In this document: one piece after another, positions 9,537-18,522 of the stretch | Numbering within the stretch: the stretch's first letter is position 1 | Layout: each line of letters begins with the position of its first letter | Assembly (NCBI GenBank): GCA_002733665.1 | Contig: NVWM01000027.1 | Coordinates: 168,342-232,341 of the forward strand | Source: Lutibacter sp. | GTDB taxonomy: Bacteria; Bacteroidota; Bacteroidia; Flavobacteriales; Flavobacteriaceae | Reading direction: 5' to 3' | Length of the DNA stretch: 64,000 bases | Program-made: the position numbers and the translations under genes | Notes under the pieces: model-generated | Told to the model about the DNA's origin: nothing | Seen by the model: the letters and a program-made list of their open reading frames with translations, nothing else | The model's database searches: none

Positions 9537-10223
9537 ATGCATTCTACAAAAAACAACCTACAAATACTACACGAAGACAATCACATCATCATTGTCAATA
9601 AGCGCGCAGGAGATATTACGCAAGGAGATAAAACTGGCGACACGCCTTTAAGCGATGTTGTAAAAGAATATATCAAAGAGAAATATAACAAACCCAATAA
9701 TGTATATCTTGGCGTTGTGCATCGTCTTGATAGACCAACTTCTGGTGTAATTATTTTTGCAAAAACTTCCAAAGCCTTGGAGCGTTTAAACAAAATGCTG
9801 CGAGAAAAAATAATCAACAAGACGTATTGGGCGATTGTTAAAAACAAACCTCAACCAGCACAAGACACACTTGTAAATTACCTTAAAAAGAACCCGAAAA
9901 ATAATAAATCTACAGCATTCAAAACTGAAACTGAAGGTTCTAAAAAAGCAATTCTACACTACAAAATCATCAAAGAATTGGATTCATATTACTTACTTGA
10001 AATAGACCTAGAAACGGGTCGTCATCATCAAATTCGCTGCCAATTATCAAGTATTGGAAGTTACATAAAAGGCGATTTGAAATACGGTGCGAAACGTAGC
10101 AATAAAGACGGAAGCATTCATTTACACGCTCGTAAAATTGAATTTACTCATCCTGTGAGTAAAGAAACTATTGTTGTGATTGCTCCAACTCCTGATGATG
10201 CTATTTGGAAGGCTTGTAAGTGA
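9537..10223 (+). CDS. RluA-family RNA pseudouridine synthase
   Basis: Isomerises specific uridines in rRNA or tRNA. The 228-residue protein has the catalytic motif HRLDRPTSGVIIFAKT near residue 62 (catalytic Asp in HRLD), followed by ALERLNKMLRE and ETGRHHQIRCQL near 160. There is no N-terminal S4 domain, which fits the short RluA/RluC-like forms. The exact target base cannot be told from sequence. The start is the ATG at 9537, just after a dispersed repeat. Confidence 0.9.
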   Translation: MHSTKNNLQILHEDNHIIIVNKRAGDITQGDKTGDTPLSDVVKEYIKEKYNKPNNVYLGVVHRLDRPTSGVIIFAKTSKALERLNKMLREKIINKTYWAIVKNKPQPAQDTLVNYLKKNPKNNKSTAFKTETEGSKKAILHYKIIKELDSYYLLEIDLETGRHHQIRCQLSSIGSYIKGDLKYGAKRSNKDGSIHLHARKIEFTHPVSKETIVVIAPTPDDAIWKACK

Positions 10224-10440
10224 AAAAACACATAACTCGACAGAGGTAAGAAGATATAGTTATTGCGTATTGTGTAATTTTATGTATCGAGTTTGAATAT
10301 GGAAAGTTGCTATTTTGAAAACGTAATTTTCCGTTGTTTAAAATTAAGTTTTTTATTTGTAACAACTTTCATATTTAGTTAGAATTAAGCAATTTTTTAT
10401 ATGCGGTGTTGTGTTTTCGTACTTTATTTACCGTTCTGCT
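10224..10440. other. Non-coding left border of restriction-modification cassette
   Basis: No credible gene. It contains an inverted repeat with arms at 10297-10310 (AATATGGAAAGTTG) and 10364-10375 (CAACTTTCATAT) around a 53-bp AT-rich loop. A short stretch near 10409-10421 (TTGTGTTTTCGTAC) resembles the complement of a stretch in the right border near 13441-13453, hinting that the cassette ends are related. Confidence 0.4.
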
Positions 10441-10530
10441 GAGAGCGTTGGTAAAGACATACTCTTTTGCAATTTTTGGCTTGTGCGGTGGCTGAAGCGA
10501 ATTGCAAATGTGTATGGCTTTTAGCGTTGG
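10441..10530. repeat. Imperfect palindrome at left edge of restriction-modification cassette
   Basis: Arms CATACTCTTTTGCAATT (10458-10474) and AATTGCAAATGTGTATG (10500-10516) match at 15 of 17 positions and enclose a loop containing TTGTGCGGTGGC. GAGCGTTGG-like sequence lies outside both arms (10443-10451 and 10523-10531). The hairpin ends 9 bp from the stop of the nuclease gene. It could act as a terminator, but no T tract follows. A related structure is on the other side of the cassette (13351-13436). Confidence 0.65.
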
Positions 10531-10538
10531 GAAATCCG

Positions 10539-11594
10539 TCAAAATATTAATTCCGACAACATTTTCTTGATATCCAAATGCTTTGCTCCTTGTACGGATT
10601 TTGAATTAATTGAAACTAACTCAATCCAATCCATAATCTTTTTCTTTTCCGTTGTTTTTTTATTCCAATATTCTGATAATTCGATTGACGAAGTATTAAT
10701 CAAAATCTCCAAAACTGAATCTATATTATCAAATAGTTTGATAAATACTCTTGGAATGTTTTTATACGTTCTATTTTTAATGAAATAATCATCTTTCCCT
10801 CCAGCAGTAAAAAGGTCTCTCACGTTTGGACAAACGACAGCTTCTCTTGTTACCAACCAAATTGCAAGTCGAGCAAATTTGTCTCCTCGGTTACTAAAAA
10901 CTTCTGGAAAATAAACCATAGCTTTGTTTTTAGTTTCTTGTTTTTCTTTTAGACTTAAGTTATTCCAAATATTGATTACAAGATTACTTGCTTTTTCTGT
11001 GTCTTGAATCCACCACAAATCTTGTCCAGGCTTTAATTTGCTTTTATAGTAATCTGTAATTGATTTAATTGGGTTTTCCTTTTGACGTAAAGTATCATAA
11101 GATGTGTTGATTTTGTCAAAAATCGTTTTTCCTTCTCCCAAGTTCATATCGATTAAATATCTTGGTGAGTGTGTAACAACTACTTCCGATAAGCATTCTT
11201 CGTAAGCACGACTTCTAAATTCAATCGGTTTTCCAAGTTTCCCGAAAAGCATATAAATTCGCTCAACATCATCTACTCTTGTAGATTCCAAAACACTATT
11301 TCCAGTTGTTTTCCAATGGTTTTGGGTTGTTGTCTTGACCTCGATACCATAGAGTTTCTTTGCTACAATATCAGGGAATTTTTGTCCGCCAATTAGTTCT
11401 ATTGAATTTTCGAATTGTGAGCCAACTGCTAAATCAGTCATTACATCTCTAACATAAGGTTCAAGTTTGGCACCTCTTAATTGCTCAATCTTTTTAGGTG
11501 ATTTCTTTGCGTGAGCGTTTAATTCCTCTATTGTTGAATTTAATAAAGTATTGAATTCATTTTTTTGTGGTTCTGAATTAATTGATACTACCAT
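10539..11594 (-). CDS. Type II restriction endonuclease, PD-(D/E)XK fold
   Basis: The 351-residue protein carries a nuclease core with D75 in KFPDIV and E85-x-K87 in GIEVKTTT, the classic PD-(D/E)XK spacing; these residues bind the metal and cut DNA. Its start overlaps the stop of the C5 methyltransferase by one base (TAATG), so the two are translationally coupled, and the pair should recognise the same site. I cannot assign the recognition sequence. Order is control protein, methylase, nuclease, which delays nuclease expression on entering a new host. Confidence 0.85.
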   Translation of the reverse strand: MVVSINSEPQKNEFNTLLNSTIEELNAHAKKSPKKIEQLRGAKLEPYVRDVMTDLAVGSQFENSIELIGGQKFPDIVAKKLYGIEVKTTTQNHWKTTGNSVLESTRVDDVERIYMLFGKLGKPIEFRSRAYEECLSEVVVTHSPRYLIDMNLGEGKTIFDKINTSYDTLRQKENPIKSITDYYKSKLKPGQDLWWIQDTEKASNLVINIWNNLSLKEKQETKNKAMVYFPEVFSNRGDKFARLAIWLVTREAVVCPNVRDLFTAGGKDDYFIKNRTYKNIPRVFIKLFDNIDSVLEILINTSSIELSEYWNKKTTEKKKIMDWIELVSINSKSVQGAKHLDIKKMLSELIF

Positions 11595-12958
11595 TATTTT
11601 TTAAAATATAAATCCCAAACATTTTCTATTCTCTTTGCTAAATTATAAGCGAGTAGTGGTGGAACAGCATTACCAATTACTTTATACGCTTTTGAAGGAC
11701 TTACCAAATAAGAACCTTTACGACCTTGTTTATTTGCAATTACAAACTCATAATCGGGTGGGAAAGTTTGAATTAAAGCACACTCTCTTGGTGTCAATCT
11801 TCTCTCTTTAAGTCCTTTGGAAAGTTCCGTTGTCAAAATACCTCCATTCTTTTTTGATAATCTTCTAAATTCAATATTTCCGTGATGTTCTGCTCTAATA
11901 GTTGGGCTAATTCCTTTTGGTTTTATTTCTATTTGACCTTGGCAATGTTTACCCATAAATTTTGCTTTTGAGTAAAATTGTTGAGATAAATCGTCTGATT
12001 TTTCAGGCTCTTTAATATTAGCGAAAAGCTCTTCTAAATCTACGTGACGTTTTAAATCATAACCATCTGTTGTGTAAGCGTGAGTTGGTTTTGGGTAAGG
12101 ATTGTATTTGTCCGAAATAATTTCTTTCTCTAATTGCTCAAGTGCTGATTTTTTTAATGCCGATTTTTTGATTCCAACAAAGAAAACTCTTTCTCTTGAT
12201 TGTGGAACACCATAATCTGCTGCGTGTAAAACACGAGGATTTAAAACTAAATATCCATTATCTCCAGCAGAAGAAAAATCATTTTGAATAATGTCTTTTA
12301 CATTTGAAAGATTAACTAAACCTTTTACATTTTCTGCAATGAAAATTTTTGGTTGTGTTATTTCAATAACTTGCTTCATCCACATATAAAGTTGACCACG
12401 AGTTTCTTCTGTCGCACAAGTTTCTGTATTGAATTCTCCTTTGTGATTTTTATGAGAATCGAAACCATTTCTTTTTCCTGCAATACTAAAATCTTGACAA
12501 GGAAAACCACCAGTTACAATGTCAATGTTTTTTGGAAAAACATTTGTTCCGCTTTGATGAAGTTTTACCAAATCGACTATGCTGTCAGTTTGATATTCTT
12601 CTGCATTGTGTCCTCTTTTTGAAAAGTAGTTTACCCAAGCGTTTCTTGCGTCTTTTAAAATATCGTTGGCAAAAACTGTTTTAAAACGAGTTTTTGAAAG
12701 TTTTACAAAGTTATTTTCAAGTTCTTTGTTTATGAAATTAGGATTTAAAATTTCGTTTACAGATGATTTCAAAACTGAAAAATCTCCTTCAAAACCTAAA
12801 TCCATTCCTCCACAACCAGAAAATAAGGAAAGCATATTTAAAGTAGATTTATCTACTTTATCTTCTTTCTTCCTTTTTTCTTTTGAGTAGAATTTCACAG
12901 CCAATTGAGGTTCCTCAACTATGCTTGTATTTTTTGTATAAGTTCTTAATTGAGGCAT
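11594..12958 (-). CDS. DNA (cytosine-5)-methyltransferase of a type II system
   Basis: Methylates a cytosine in the site cut by the adjoining nuclease. Counting from the ATG at 12958 (454 residues), motif I is LFSGCGGMDLGFEG near 45, motif IV GGFPCQDFS with catalytic Cys154, motif VI ENVKGL, motif VIII QSRERVFFVG, motif IX RRLTPRECALIQTFP and motif X VIGNAVPPLLA. The target recognition region lies between VIII and IX. An upstream start at 13033 would overlap the control gene by over 70 bases, whereas the 12958 ATG is two bases after its stop, so I chose the latter. Confidence 0.93.
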   Translation of the reverse strand: MPQLRTYTKNTSIVEEPQLAVKFYSKEKRKKEDKVDKSTLNMLSLFSGCGGMDLGFEGDFSVLKSSVNEILNPNFINKELENNFVKLSKTRFKTVFANDILKDARNAWVNYFSKRGHNAEEYQTDSIVDLVKLHQSGTNVFPKNIDIVTGGFPCQDFSIAGKRNGFDSHKNHKGEFNTETCATEETRGQLYMWMKQVIEITQPKIFIAENVKGLVNLSNVKDIIQNDFSSAGDNGYLVLNPRVLHAADYGVPQSRERVFFVGIKKSALKKSALEQLEKEIISDKYNPYPKPTHAYTTDGYDLKRHVDLEELFANIKEPEKSDDLSQQFYSKAKFMGKHCQGQIEIKPKGISPTIRAEHHGNIEFRRLSKKNGGILTTELSKGLKERRLTPRECALIQTFPPDYEFVIANKQGRKGSYLVSPSKAYKVIGNAVPPLLAYNLAKRIENVWDLYFKK

Positions 12959-12960
12959 AG

Positions 12961-13290
12961 TTAGTTTTGAATTGGATGTGATTTTAAATATTTTATTTTT
13001 TTCTCGGCAACTTTCAGTACTTTGCTTGCACAATCTTCGTCTGCAATTTCATAAGCAATTTTGTCACTTATAAATTGAACTAATAATTCGTTTTTATCGA
13101 GTTTTAATATTTCTGCAAGTTTGTCCAATATTTCTTTTGTTGGTTTTCGTTCGTTTCTTTCGATTTTACTCAATATAGCTTGGTCAATATCGACATAAGC
13201 CGATACTTGTCTTAAAAGAAGTCCGAGAGCTTGTCTTTTATTCCGTAAAATTTGTCCGATTGTTTCCATTTGAAAATTATTACTTGACAT
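12961..13290 (-). CDS. XRE-type helix-turn-helix control protein of the restriction-modification system
   Basis: A 109-residue protein with an XRE/HTH_3 domain at about 8-65 (IGQILRNKRQALGLLLRQVSAYVDIDQAILSKIERNERKPTKEILDKLAEIL). It is the first gene of the methylase-nuclease operon, where such proteins (C proteins) bind their own promoter and time nuclease production. Its first ATG (13290) lies inside a TTGACA-N5-TGTCAA palindrome and only 8 bases past the -7 box, so the mRNA would be nearly leaderless; an alternative ATG at 13269 gives a 102-residue protein (METIGQ). Leaderless C-gene mRNAs are known. Confidence 0.85.
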   Translation of the reverse strand: MSSNNFQMETIGQILRNKRQALGLLLRQVSAYVDIDQAILSKIERNERKPTKEILDKLAEILKLDKNELLVQFISDKIAYEIADEDCASKVLKVAEKKIKYLKSHPIQN

Positions 13291-13300
13291 TAAGTGTCAA
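13284..13300. promoter_or_regulatory. Palindromic operator of the control gene
   Basis: TTGACATTAAGTGTCAA has perfect 6-bp arms around a 5-bp centre. A third TTGACA half-site is on the minus strand about 10 bp further upstream (near 13310-13316). The palindrome overlaps the start codon and the end of the -7 box, fitting autorepression by the XRE protein. Confidence 0.7.
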
Positions 13301-13328
13301 ATATAGTTTGTCAAATTTTGGAAAGCAA
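13298..13328 (-). promoter_or_regulatory. Promoter of the restriction-modification operon
   Basis: On the minus strand TTG (13328-13326), a 20-bp spacer, then TATATTTG (13305-13298). This agrees with the Bacteroidota pattern TTG-N17-23-TAnnTTTG and predicts a transcript start beside the ATG at 13290. Confidence 0.65.
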
Positions 13329-13350
13329 GAAATTCGTATTGTATTTTTTC

Positions 13351-13436
13351 GAGCGTTGGAAAATTTTAGCTCTTTTGGTTTTTTAGCATTGGAATTGTGC
13401 GTTGGCAAAAACCGAAAGTGCTAAAATATGCGGCTG
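13351..13436. repeat. Imperfect palindrome at right edge of restriction-modification cassette
   Basis: Arms ATTTTAGCTCTTTTGGTTTTT (13363-13383) and its near complement (13407-13427) pair with three mismatches around a loop containing TTGTGCGTTGGC. GAGCGTTGG precedes the left arm at 13351. The left-side hairpin at 10441-10530 has the same layout: GAGCGTTGG-like outer sequence, variable arms, and the loop TTGTGCGKTGGC. The arms differ in sequence while outer and loop parts are alike. Confidence 0.65.
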
Positions 13437-13556
13437 GTAGTATGAAACACAATGGTTAAGATAATGTTCCGTTTTAATGAACTTTATCATACGATAGATA
13501 AAGTTAGTGTTTTAAATTGACAAAGTCAAGTTTTGTTACTCGCACCTATCGCAACC
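13437..13556. other. Non-coding right border with short inverted repeat
   Basis: No gene seen. AACTTTATC (13480-13488) and GATAAAGTT (13497-13505) form a perfect 9-bp inverted repeat with an 8-bp loop. The stretch GTATGAAACACAA near 13439-13452 resembles the complement of the left border near 10409-10421. Confidence 0.35.
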
Positions 13557-15179
13557 TTACAATATATAATGTGTACTCACAAAATTCGAATTTGGATTGT
13601 CTAACAAATCATTCAACACTCCTTTATTCAATTTCCCATCTTTAAATGCGACCAAAGTCCGTATAGAAAAAGAACGAATTGCATCGTGAACACTCAACGT
13701 GCTTACCGCAGAATCTTTACGCCCAACAAACGGGAAAACATCTGGTCCACGCTGACATTTACTATTGATATTTACTCTACACACTTGATTCACAAGCATA
13801 TCAATAAGAGGTGCAAGTGTGTCTGAATTATTGCTAAATAAACTTGCTTGTTGCCCATAATTTGATTCAGAAATATAATCTAACGGCTCGTTAATATCAG
13901 TAAATGAAGTTATCGGAACTATTGGTCCAAATTGCTCCTCATGAAATACTCTCATAGAAGTATCCGTTGGATATAAAACCGCAGGAAACACGAAACTTTC
14001 AATGGTTTCTCCTCCGTTTTCATTTATTATTTTCGCTCCTTTTGAAGTTGCATCATCAATCAATTCTTTAATATAAGTTGGCTTGTTAGGTTCAGGAAGT
14101 GGTGTTAAATTAACTCCTTTTTTCCACGGCAACCCATATTTTAATTCGCTTACTAAGGCTATAAATTTTTTGTTGAATTCCTCAATAATATCTTTATGTA
14201 CAAATAGTATTTTTAATGCAGTACATCTTTGACCATTAAATGCCAATGCACCATTAACACACTCTTTAACAGCAAGATTAAGGTCGCAATCTGGCAATAC
14301 AATTGCAGCATTTTTTGCTTCCAACCCTAAAACTAGACGCAATCTATTTTGTTTTGGATGCAATCCTTGAATTGCATTTGCAGTTTTACTATTTCCAATC
14401 AATGCAAGAACATCTACTTTTCCAGTTTTCATAATTGGTGTTACCAAGGTTCTTCCTCGACCATAAATCAAATTTACTACTCCTTTTGGGAAACATTCTT
14501 TGAAGGCTTCCAAAAGTGGAGAAAGTAATAGTATTCCGTATTTCGCAGGTTTAAAAACAGTAGTATTTCCACAAATAAGAGCAGGAATCAACAAACAAAA
14601 AGTTTCATTTAACGGGTAATTATATGGACCCATACAAAGCACAACTCCTAATGGACCTCGACGAATCTGAGCATACACACCACTATGTAATTTTAAATTG
14701 GAATGTTCACGATCCATCTTTTTTAAATCTTGAACTGTATCATCAATATATTCTATTGTTCTGTCAAATTCATTACAAGAATCTTCATAACTCTTCCCAA
14801 TTTCCCACATAAGAAGCTTCACAACTTCTTCACGCTTCTTTGACATCATTAAAGCAAATTTTTCTATTCGCTCAATACGCTCTTCAACTTTCATCAATGG
14901 CCATTCTCCTCTACCTTTGTCATAAGCGGTTACGGCAGCATCCAGCGCTTCTAGAGCGTTTTCAGCTTGCATATCTGGAACTGTTCCAATTGTTTCTGGA
15001 GCCAAAATACGTTTTTCCGAATAATCATCATTTACATATATAGCAGAGCGAACAACTGTGTTTTCGCCATGCCATTTTCGTAATTCACCATCAATCAAGT
15101 AAGTATCTTGAAGAATCAAGTCGTTGATTTGAAACTCTTCTGGAATGATTGCGTCTTGAAATATATTTTTGATTGCCAT
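13557..15179 (-). CDS. NADP-dependent glyceraldehyde-3-phosphate dehydrogenase-like aldehyde dehydrogenase
   Basis: A 540-residue aldehyde dehydrogenase superfamily member. Seen: [32 protein letters not shown] in the cofactor-binding domain, general base Glu in [14 protein letters not shown], catalytic Cys in NGQRCTALK and [10 protein letters not shown] near the C-terminus. The GQRCTALK motif is like GapN, the non-phosphorylating enzyme that oxidises glyceraldehyde 3-phosphate to 3-phosphoglycerate and makes NADPH. NADPH supply would suit the adjacent ilv operon (IlvC uses it), but this is inference. It lies 64 bases after ilvA on the same strand. Confidence 0.8.
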   Translation of the reverse strand: MAIKNIFQDAIIPEEFQINDLILQDTYLIDGELRKWHGENTVVRSAIYVNDDYSEKRILAPETIGTVPDMQAENALEALDAAVTAYDKGRGEWPLMKVEERIERIEKFALMMSKKREEVVKLLMWEIGKSYEDSCNEFDRTIEYIDDTVQDLKKMDREHSNLKLHSGVYAQIRRGPLGVVLCMGPYNYPLNETFCLLIPALICGNTTVFKPAKYGILLLSPLLEAFKECFPKGVVNLIYGRGRTLVTPIMKTGKVDVLALIGNSKTANAIQGLHPKQNRLRLVLGLEAKNAAIVLPDCDLNLAVKECVNGALAFNGQRCTALKILFVHKDIIEEFNKKFIALVSELKYGLPWKKGVNLTPLPEPNKPTYIKELIDDATSKGAKIINENGGETIESFVFPAVLYPTDTSMRVFHEEQFGPIVPITSFTDINEPLDYISESNYGQQASLFSNNSDTLAPLIDMLVNQVCRVNINSKCQRGPDVFPFVGRKDSAVSTLSVHDAIRSFSIRTLVAFKDGKLNKGVLNDLLDNPNSNFVSTHYIL

Positions 15180-15243
15180 TTAACTTCGTTTGTTTAAGAC
15201 AACTAAGTTATGAATTTTGAGAATGCTATTTACAAAAACCACA

Positions 15244-16506
15244 TTAAGTTATAAACTCAAATAGTTGTTCGTTATCGTTCAGGTATTCACCTAAAAATCC
15301 AAGTTTTTTCATTCTTGATAATAAAGGTTTAAAATCATTTTTGTTTTTCAAAACAATTCCAACCAATGCTGTAGTAGTCGAACGTTGATTCTTCTTAGTA
15401 TATTCAAAATGAACTATATCATCTGTTTCTCCTAAAACATCAACAACAAATTCTTTCAATGCTCCAGGACGTTGCGGAAACTTCACTAAAAAATAATGCT
15501 TCAAACCTTCATATAACAAAGCACGCTCTTTCACCTCCTCCATACGTGTGATGTCATTATTTCCGCCACTTATTACACACACAATATTCTTACCAACAAC
15601 ATCTTCTTTTATCAGTTCTAAAGCCGCAATACTCAATGCTCCTGCAGGCTCAACAACCAATGCGTTTTCATTATAAACCTTTAAAATAGTTGAGCAAACC
15701 AAGCCTTCATCAATCGTTAAAACGTCATCCAATACTTCTTTGCAATATGCAAAATTACGGTCGCCCATTTTCTTTACTGATGCGCCATCCACAAACTTTT
15801 CTATAAAGTCTAATTCAGTATTTTTATTGTTCTTTAAAGATGTTGTTAATGATGGTGCGCCAATTGGCTCAACACCAATTATTTTTGTTTTCGGACTCAA
15901 TTTTTTAAAAACACTTCCAACTCCAGAAGCCAAACCACCGCCACCAACTGGAAGAATTAAAATGTCAATTTCTGACACAGTATCTTCCAAAATTTCAAGA
16001 CCAACTGTTCCTTGACCTGCAATTATCACTTCATCATCAAACGGATGAACGAATGTTTTTTTATTATTTTCACAATACTCTTTTGCAGCAGAATAACTTT
16101 CATCATACGTATCTCCAATCAATTTAATGGCAACAAACTCACCTCCGAACATCAAAACTTGTTGTGTTTTTTGGTTTGGAGTGGTAACTGGCATAAAAAT
16201 AACACCTTTCACTTTTAAATGTTTACAAGAATAAGCAACACCTTGCGCATGATTTCCTGCACTTGCGCAAATAATCCCGTTTTTAAGTTGATCGTCAGAA
16301 AGACTTTTTATTTTATTATATGCGCCTCTCAACTTATAAGATCTAACGATTTGCAAGTCTTCTCTTTTAAAAGAAATTGTAGCGCCATAACGCTCAGAAT
16401 AAGATTTAATTAATTCCAAAGGCGTTTTACGAACAACATCTTTAATGTTTTCTTGCGCTTTTAGAATAGCATCTAAAGAGACTATTTTTTCTGAATTTAC
16501 AATCAT
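15244..16506 (-). CDS. ilvA: Threonine dehydratase (biosynthetic)
   Basis: PLP enzyme that converts threonine to 2-oxobutanoate, the entry to isoleucine synthesis. In the 420 residues the PLP lysine lies in SYKLRGAYN near 58, ASAGNHAQGVAYS is the substrate loop near 83, and GGGGLASG binds the PLP phosphate near 190. After about 335 there is one ACT-like regulatory domain (HYFLVKFPQRPGALKEFV), shorter than the double domain of E. coli IlvA; isoleucine feedback is plausible. Last gene of the ilv run, two bases after ilvC. Confidence 0.94.
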   Translation of the reverse strand: MIVNSEKIVSLDAILKAQENIKDVVRKTPLELIKSYSERYGATISFKREDLQIVRSYKLRGAYNKIKSLSDDQLKNGIICASAGNHAQGVAYSCKHLKVKGVIFMPVTTPNQKTQQVLMFGGEFVAIKLIGDTYDESYSAAKEYCENNKKTFVHPFDDEVIIAGQGTVGLEILEDTVSEIDILILPVGGGGLASGVGSVFKKLSPKTKIIGVEPIGAPSLTTSLKNNKNTELDFIEKFVDGASVKKMGDRNFAYCKEVLDDVLTIDEGLVCSTILKVYNENALVVEPAGALSIAALELIKEDVVGKNIVCVISGGNNDITRMEEVKERALLYEGLKHYFLVKFPQRPGALKEFVVDVLGETDDIVHFEYTKKNQRSTTTALVGIVLKNKNDFKPLLSRMKKLGFLGEYLNDNEQLFEFIT

Positions 16507-16508
16507 TC

Positions 16509-17987
16509 TTACGAAATTATTTTCTTCATTTCGGTCATTGATGCTCTTAATTCATATCCAATATCTTCTATTGGATGAGACTGAATGTTTTCGTTTGCAA
16601 AGATTAATTCTTCGTTATCAACACCATTTGATTTCCCTTCTCCATATTTTTTACCAATCACATCAGTATCTATATTTTTCATAAAATCAGTCAATAAAGG
16701 TTTGCAGGCATGATCAAATAAATAACAACCATATTCTGCAGTATCAGAAATAATTCTATTCATTTCAAATAGTTTTTTTCTTGCAACAGTATTAGCAATC
16801 AAAGGCAATTCGTGTAACGATTCATAATATGCTGATTCTTCAATAATTCCTGCTTCTGTCATGGTTTCAAATGCCAGTTCTACACCAGATTTCACCATTG
16901 CAACCATTAAAACTCCGTTATCAAAATATTCTTGCTCTGAAATTTCATCTGAAGTTGCAGCTGTTTTTTCAAAAGCAGTTTCACCAGTTTCGGCTCTCCA
17001 AGTCAATAGGTTTTTGTCGTCATTTGCCCAATCCTCCATCATAGTTTTAGAAAAATGACCACTTAAGATATCGTCCATATGTTTTTGAAATAAAGGACGC
17101 ATAATCCCTTTTAGTTCTTCACATAATTCAAATGCCTTTATTTTTGCTGGATTAGAAAGACGATTCATCATATTGGTAATTCCGCCATATTTTAAAGCTT
17201 CGGTAATTGTTTCCCATCCATATTGAATTAATTTGGAAGCATAGTTTGCATCAATTCCTTTCTCAATCATTTTATCAAAACACAAAATAGAACCTGTTTG
17301 CAACAATCCGCAAAGAATGGTTTGTTCACCCATTAAATCTGATTTTACCTCAGCGACAAATGATGAATTTAAAACTCCTGCCCTATCTCCTCCTGTTGCA
17401 ACTGCATATGCTTTTGCTTGTTCAAAACCTTCACTATTCGGATCATTTTCTGGATGTACAGCAATTAATGTTGGCACGCCAAACCCTCTTTTATATTCCT
17501 CTCTTACTTCAGTTCCAGGACATTTCGGAGCCACCATAATTACAGTGATATCTTCACGTATTTGCATTCCTTCTTCGACAATATTAAATCCGTGTGAATA
17601 CGACAATGTTGCGCCTTGCTTCATCAATGGCATAATTGCAGAAACTACACTTGTGTGTTGCTTGTCTGGAGTCAAATTTGACACTAAATCTGCTGTTGGA
17701 ATTAACTCTTCGTAGGTTCCAACTTTGAATCCATTTTCACTAGCATTTTTAAATGATTGACGTTTCTCCTTAATTGCTCCTTCACGCAATGCATACGATA
17801 TATTCAAACCTGAATCGCGCATATTCAACCCTTGATTAAGTCCTTGAGCGCCACAACCTACGATTACGATTCTTTTGTCTTTTAATTTTGTAATTCCTTC
17901 TGAAAATTCAGCACTATCCATAAATTCACAAACACCTAATTGTGCCAATTGATTTCTTAATGAAAGTGTGTTAAAATAATTTGTCAT
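16509..17987 (-). CDS. ilvC: Ketol-acid reductoisomerase, class II
   Basis: Rearranges and reduces acetolactate or acetohydroxybutyrate with NADPH and Mg2+. The 492-residue length and duplicated C-terminal knotted domain mark the class II (E. coli-like) form rather than the 330-residue class I form. Seen: [20 protein letters not shown] (Rossmann loop near 36-55) with downstream basic residues for [24 protein letters not shown] near 157, and acidic metal ligands in [15 protein letters not shown] near 214. It lies between ilvN and ilvA. Confidence 0.96.
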   Translation of the reverse strand: MTNYFNTLSLRNQLAQLGVCEFMDSAEFSEGITKLKDKRIVIVGCGAQGLNQGLNMRDSGLNISYALREGAIKEKRQSFKNASENGFKVGTYEELIPTADLVSNLTPDKQHTSVVSAIMPLMKQGATLSYSHGFNIVEEGMQIREDITVIMVAPKCPGTEVREEYKRGFGVPTLIAVHPENDPNSEGFEQAKAYAVATGGDRAGVLNSSFVAEVKSDLMGEQTILCGLLQTGSILCFDKMIEKGIDANYASKLIQYGWETITEALKYGGITNMMNRLSNPAKIKAFELCEELKGIMRPLFQKHMDDILSGHFSKTMMEDWANDDKNLLTWRAETGETAFEKTAATSDEISEQEYFDNGVLMVAMVKSGVELAFETMTEAGIIEESAYYESLHELPLIANTVARKKLFEMNRIISDTAEYGCYLFDHACKPLLTDFMKNIDTDVIGKKYGEGKSNGVDNEELIFANENIQSHPIEDIGYELRASMTEMKKIIS

Positions 17988-17990
17988 TTT

Positions 17991-18518
17991 TTACTTATTA
18001 TATGTTGCTATTATTGATGATATATCCATTTTGTCTTTAGTAATTGCGATTCGTCCTGCTCGAACAAATTGCATAATTCCATGTTTTTCTAGTACATGAT
18101 ACAACTCCTCTATTTCTTCTTTTCTTCCTGATTTTTTGAGCACAAAAAACTCTTTATTTACATTTACAACTTTCGTTTTACTATCATTGATGATATTTTG
18201 AATCTCATCATTATCAATCAATAAATCAGAGCTTAGTTTAAACAAACATGATTCTTGATATACTATTTGCTCATCCAAATGGTAATAAGCCTTAATAACC
18301 TCTACTTGTTTTTCTATTTGTCCAATAATTTTTTTCATATTTACTTCGGTAATTTTTACCAATAGTGTAATACGAGAAACACTTTTAATTTCTGACTTTG
18401 AAGAGTTTATACTCTCAATATTTATATGTCTTCGCTGAAATATTGCTGAAATTCTATTTAATAATCCGATGTTATTTTCGGTATAAATAGATACTGTATA
18501 CGTCTGTTTTTCTTCCAT
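17991..18518 (-). CDS. ilvN: Acetolactate synthase regulatory subunit
   Basis: Small subunit of acetohydroxyacid synthase. The 175-residue protein opens with an ACT domain (TVSIYTENNIGLLNRISAIFQRRHINIES, residues 7-35), which in this family binds valine and gives feedback inhibition. The second half matches the C-terminal domain that activates the catalytic subunit. It directly follows ilvB (4-base gap), as expected for a stoichiometric partner. Confidence 0.93.
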   Translation of the reverse strand: MEEKQTYTVSIYTENNIGLLNRISAIFQRRHINIESINSSKSEIKSVSRITLLVKITEVNMKKIIGQIEKQVEVIKAYYHLDEQIVYQESCLFKLSSDLLIDNDEIQNIINDSKTKVVNVNKEFFVLKKSGRKEEIEELYHVLEKHGIMQFVRAGRIAITKDKMDISSIIATYNK

Positions 18519-18522
18519 ATTT

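Noticed and set aside
12353..12890. Plus-strand frames of 74-89 codons opposite the C5 methyltransferase
   Set aside because: They are shadows of the strongly supported methyltransferase frame and lack any domain.
10224..13556. Integron cassette with canonical attC sites
   Set aside because: The hairpins resemble attC in design, but the GTTRRRY core and an integrase were not seen, so it is kept only as a hypothesis.
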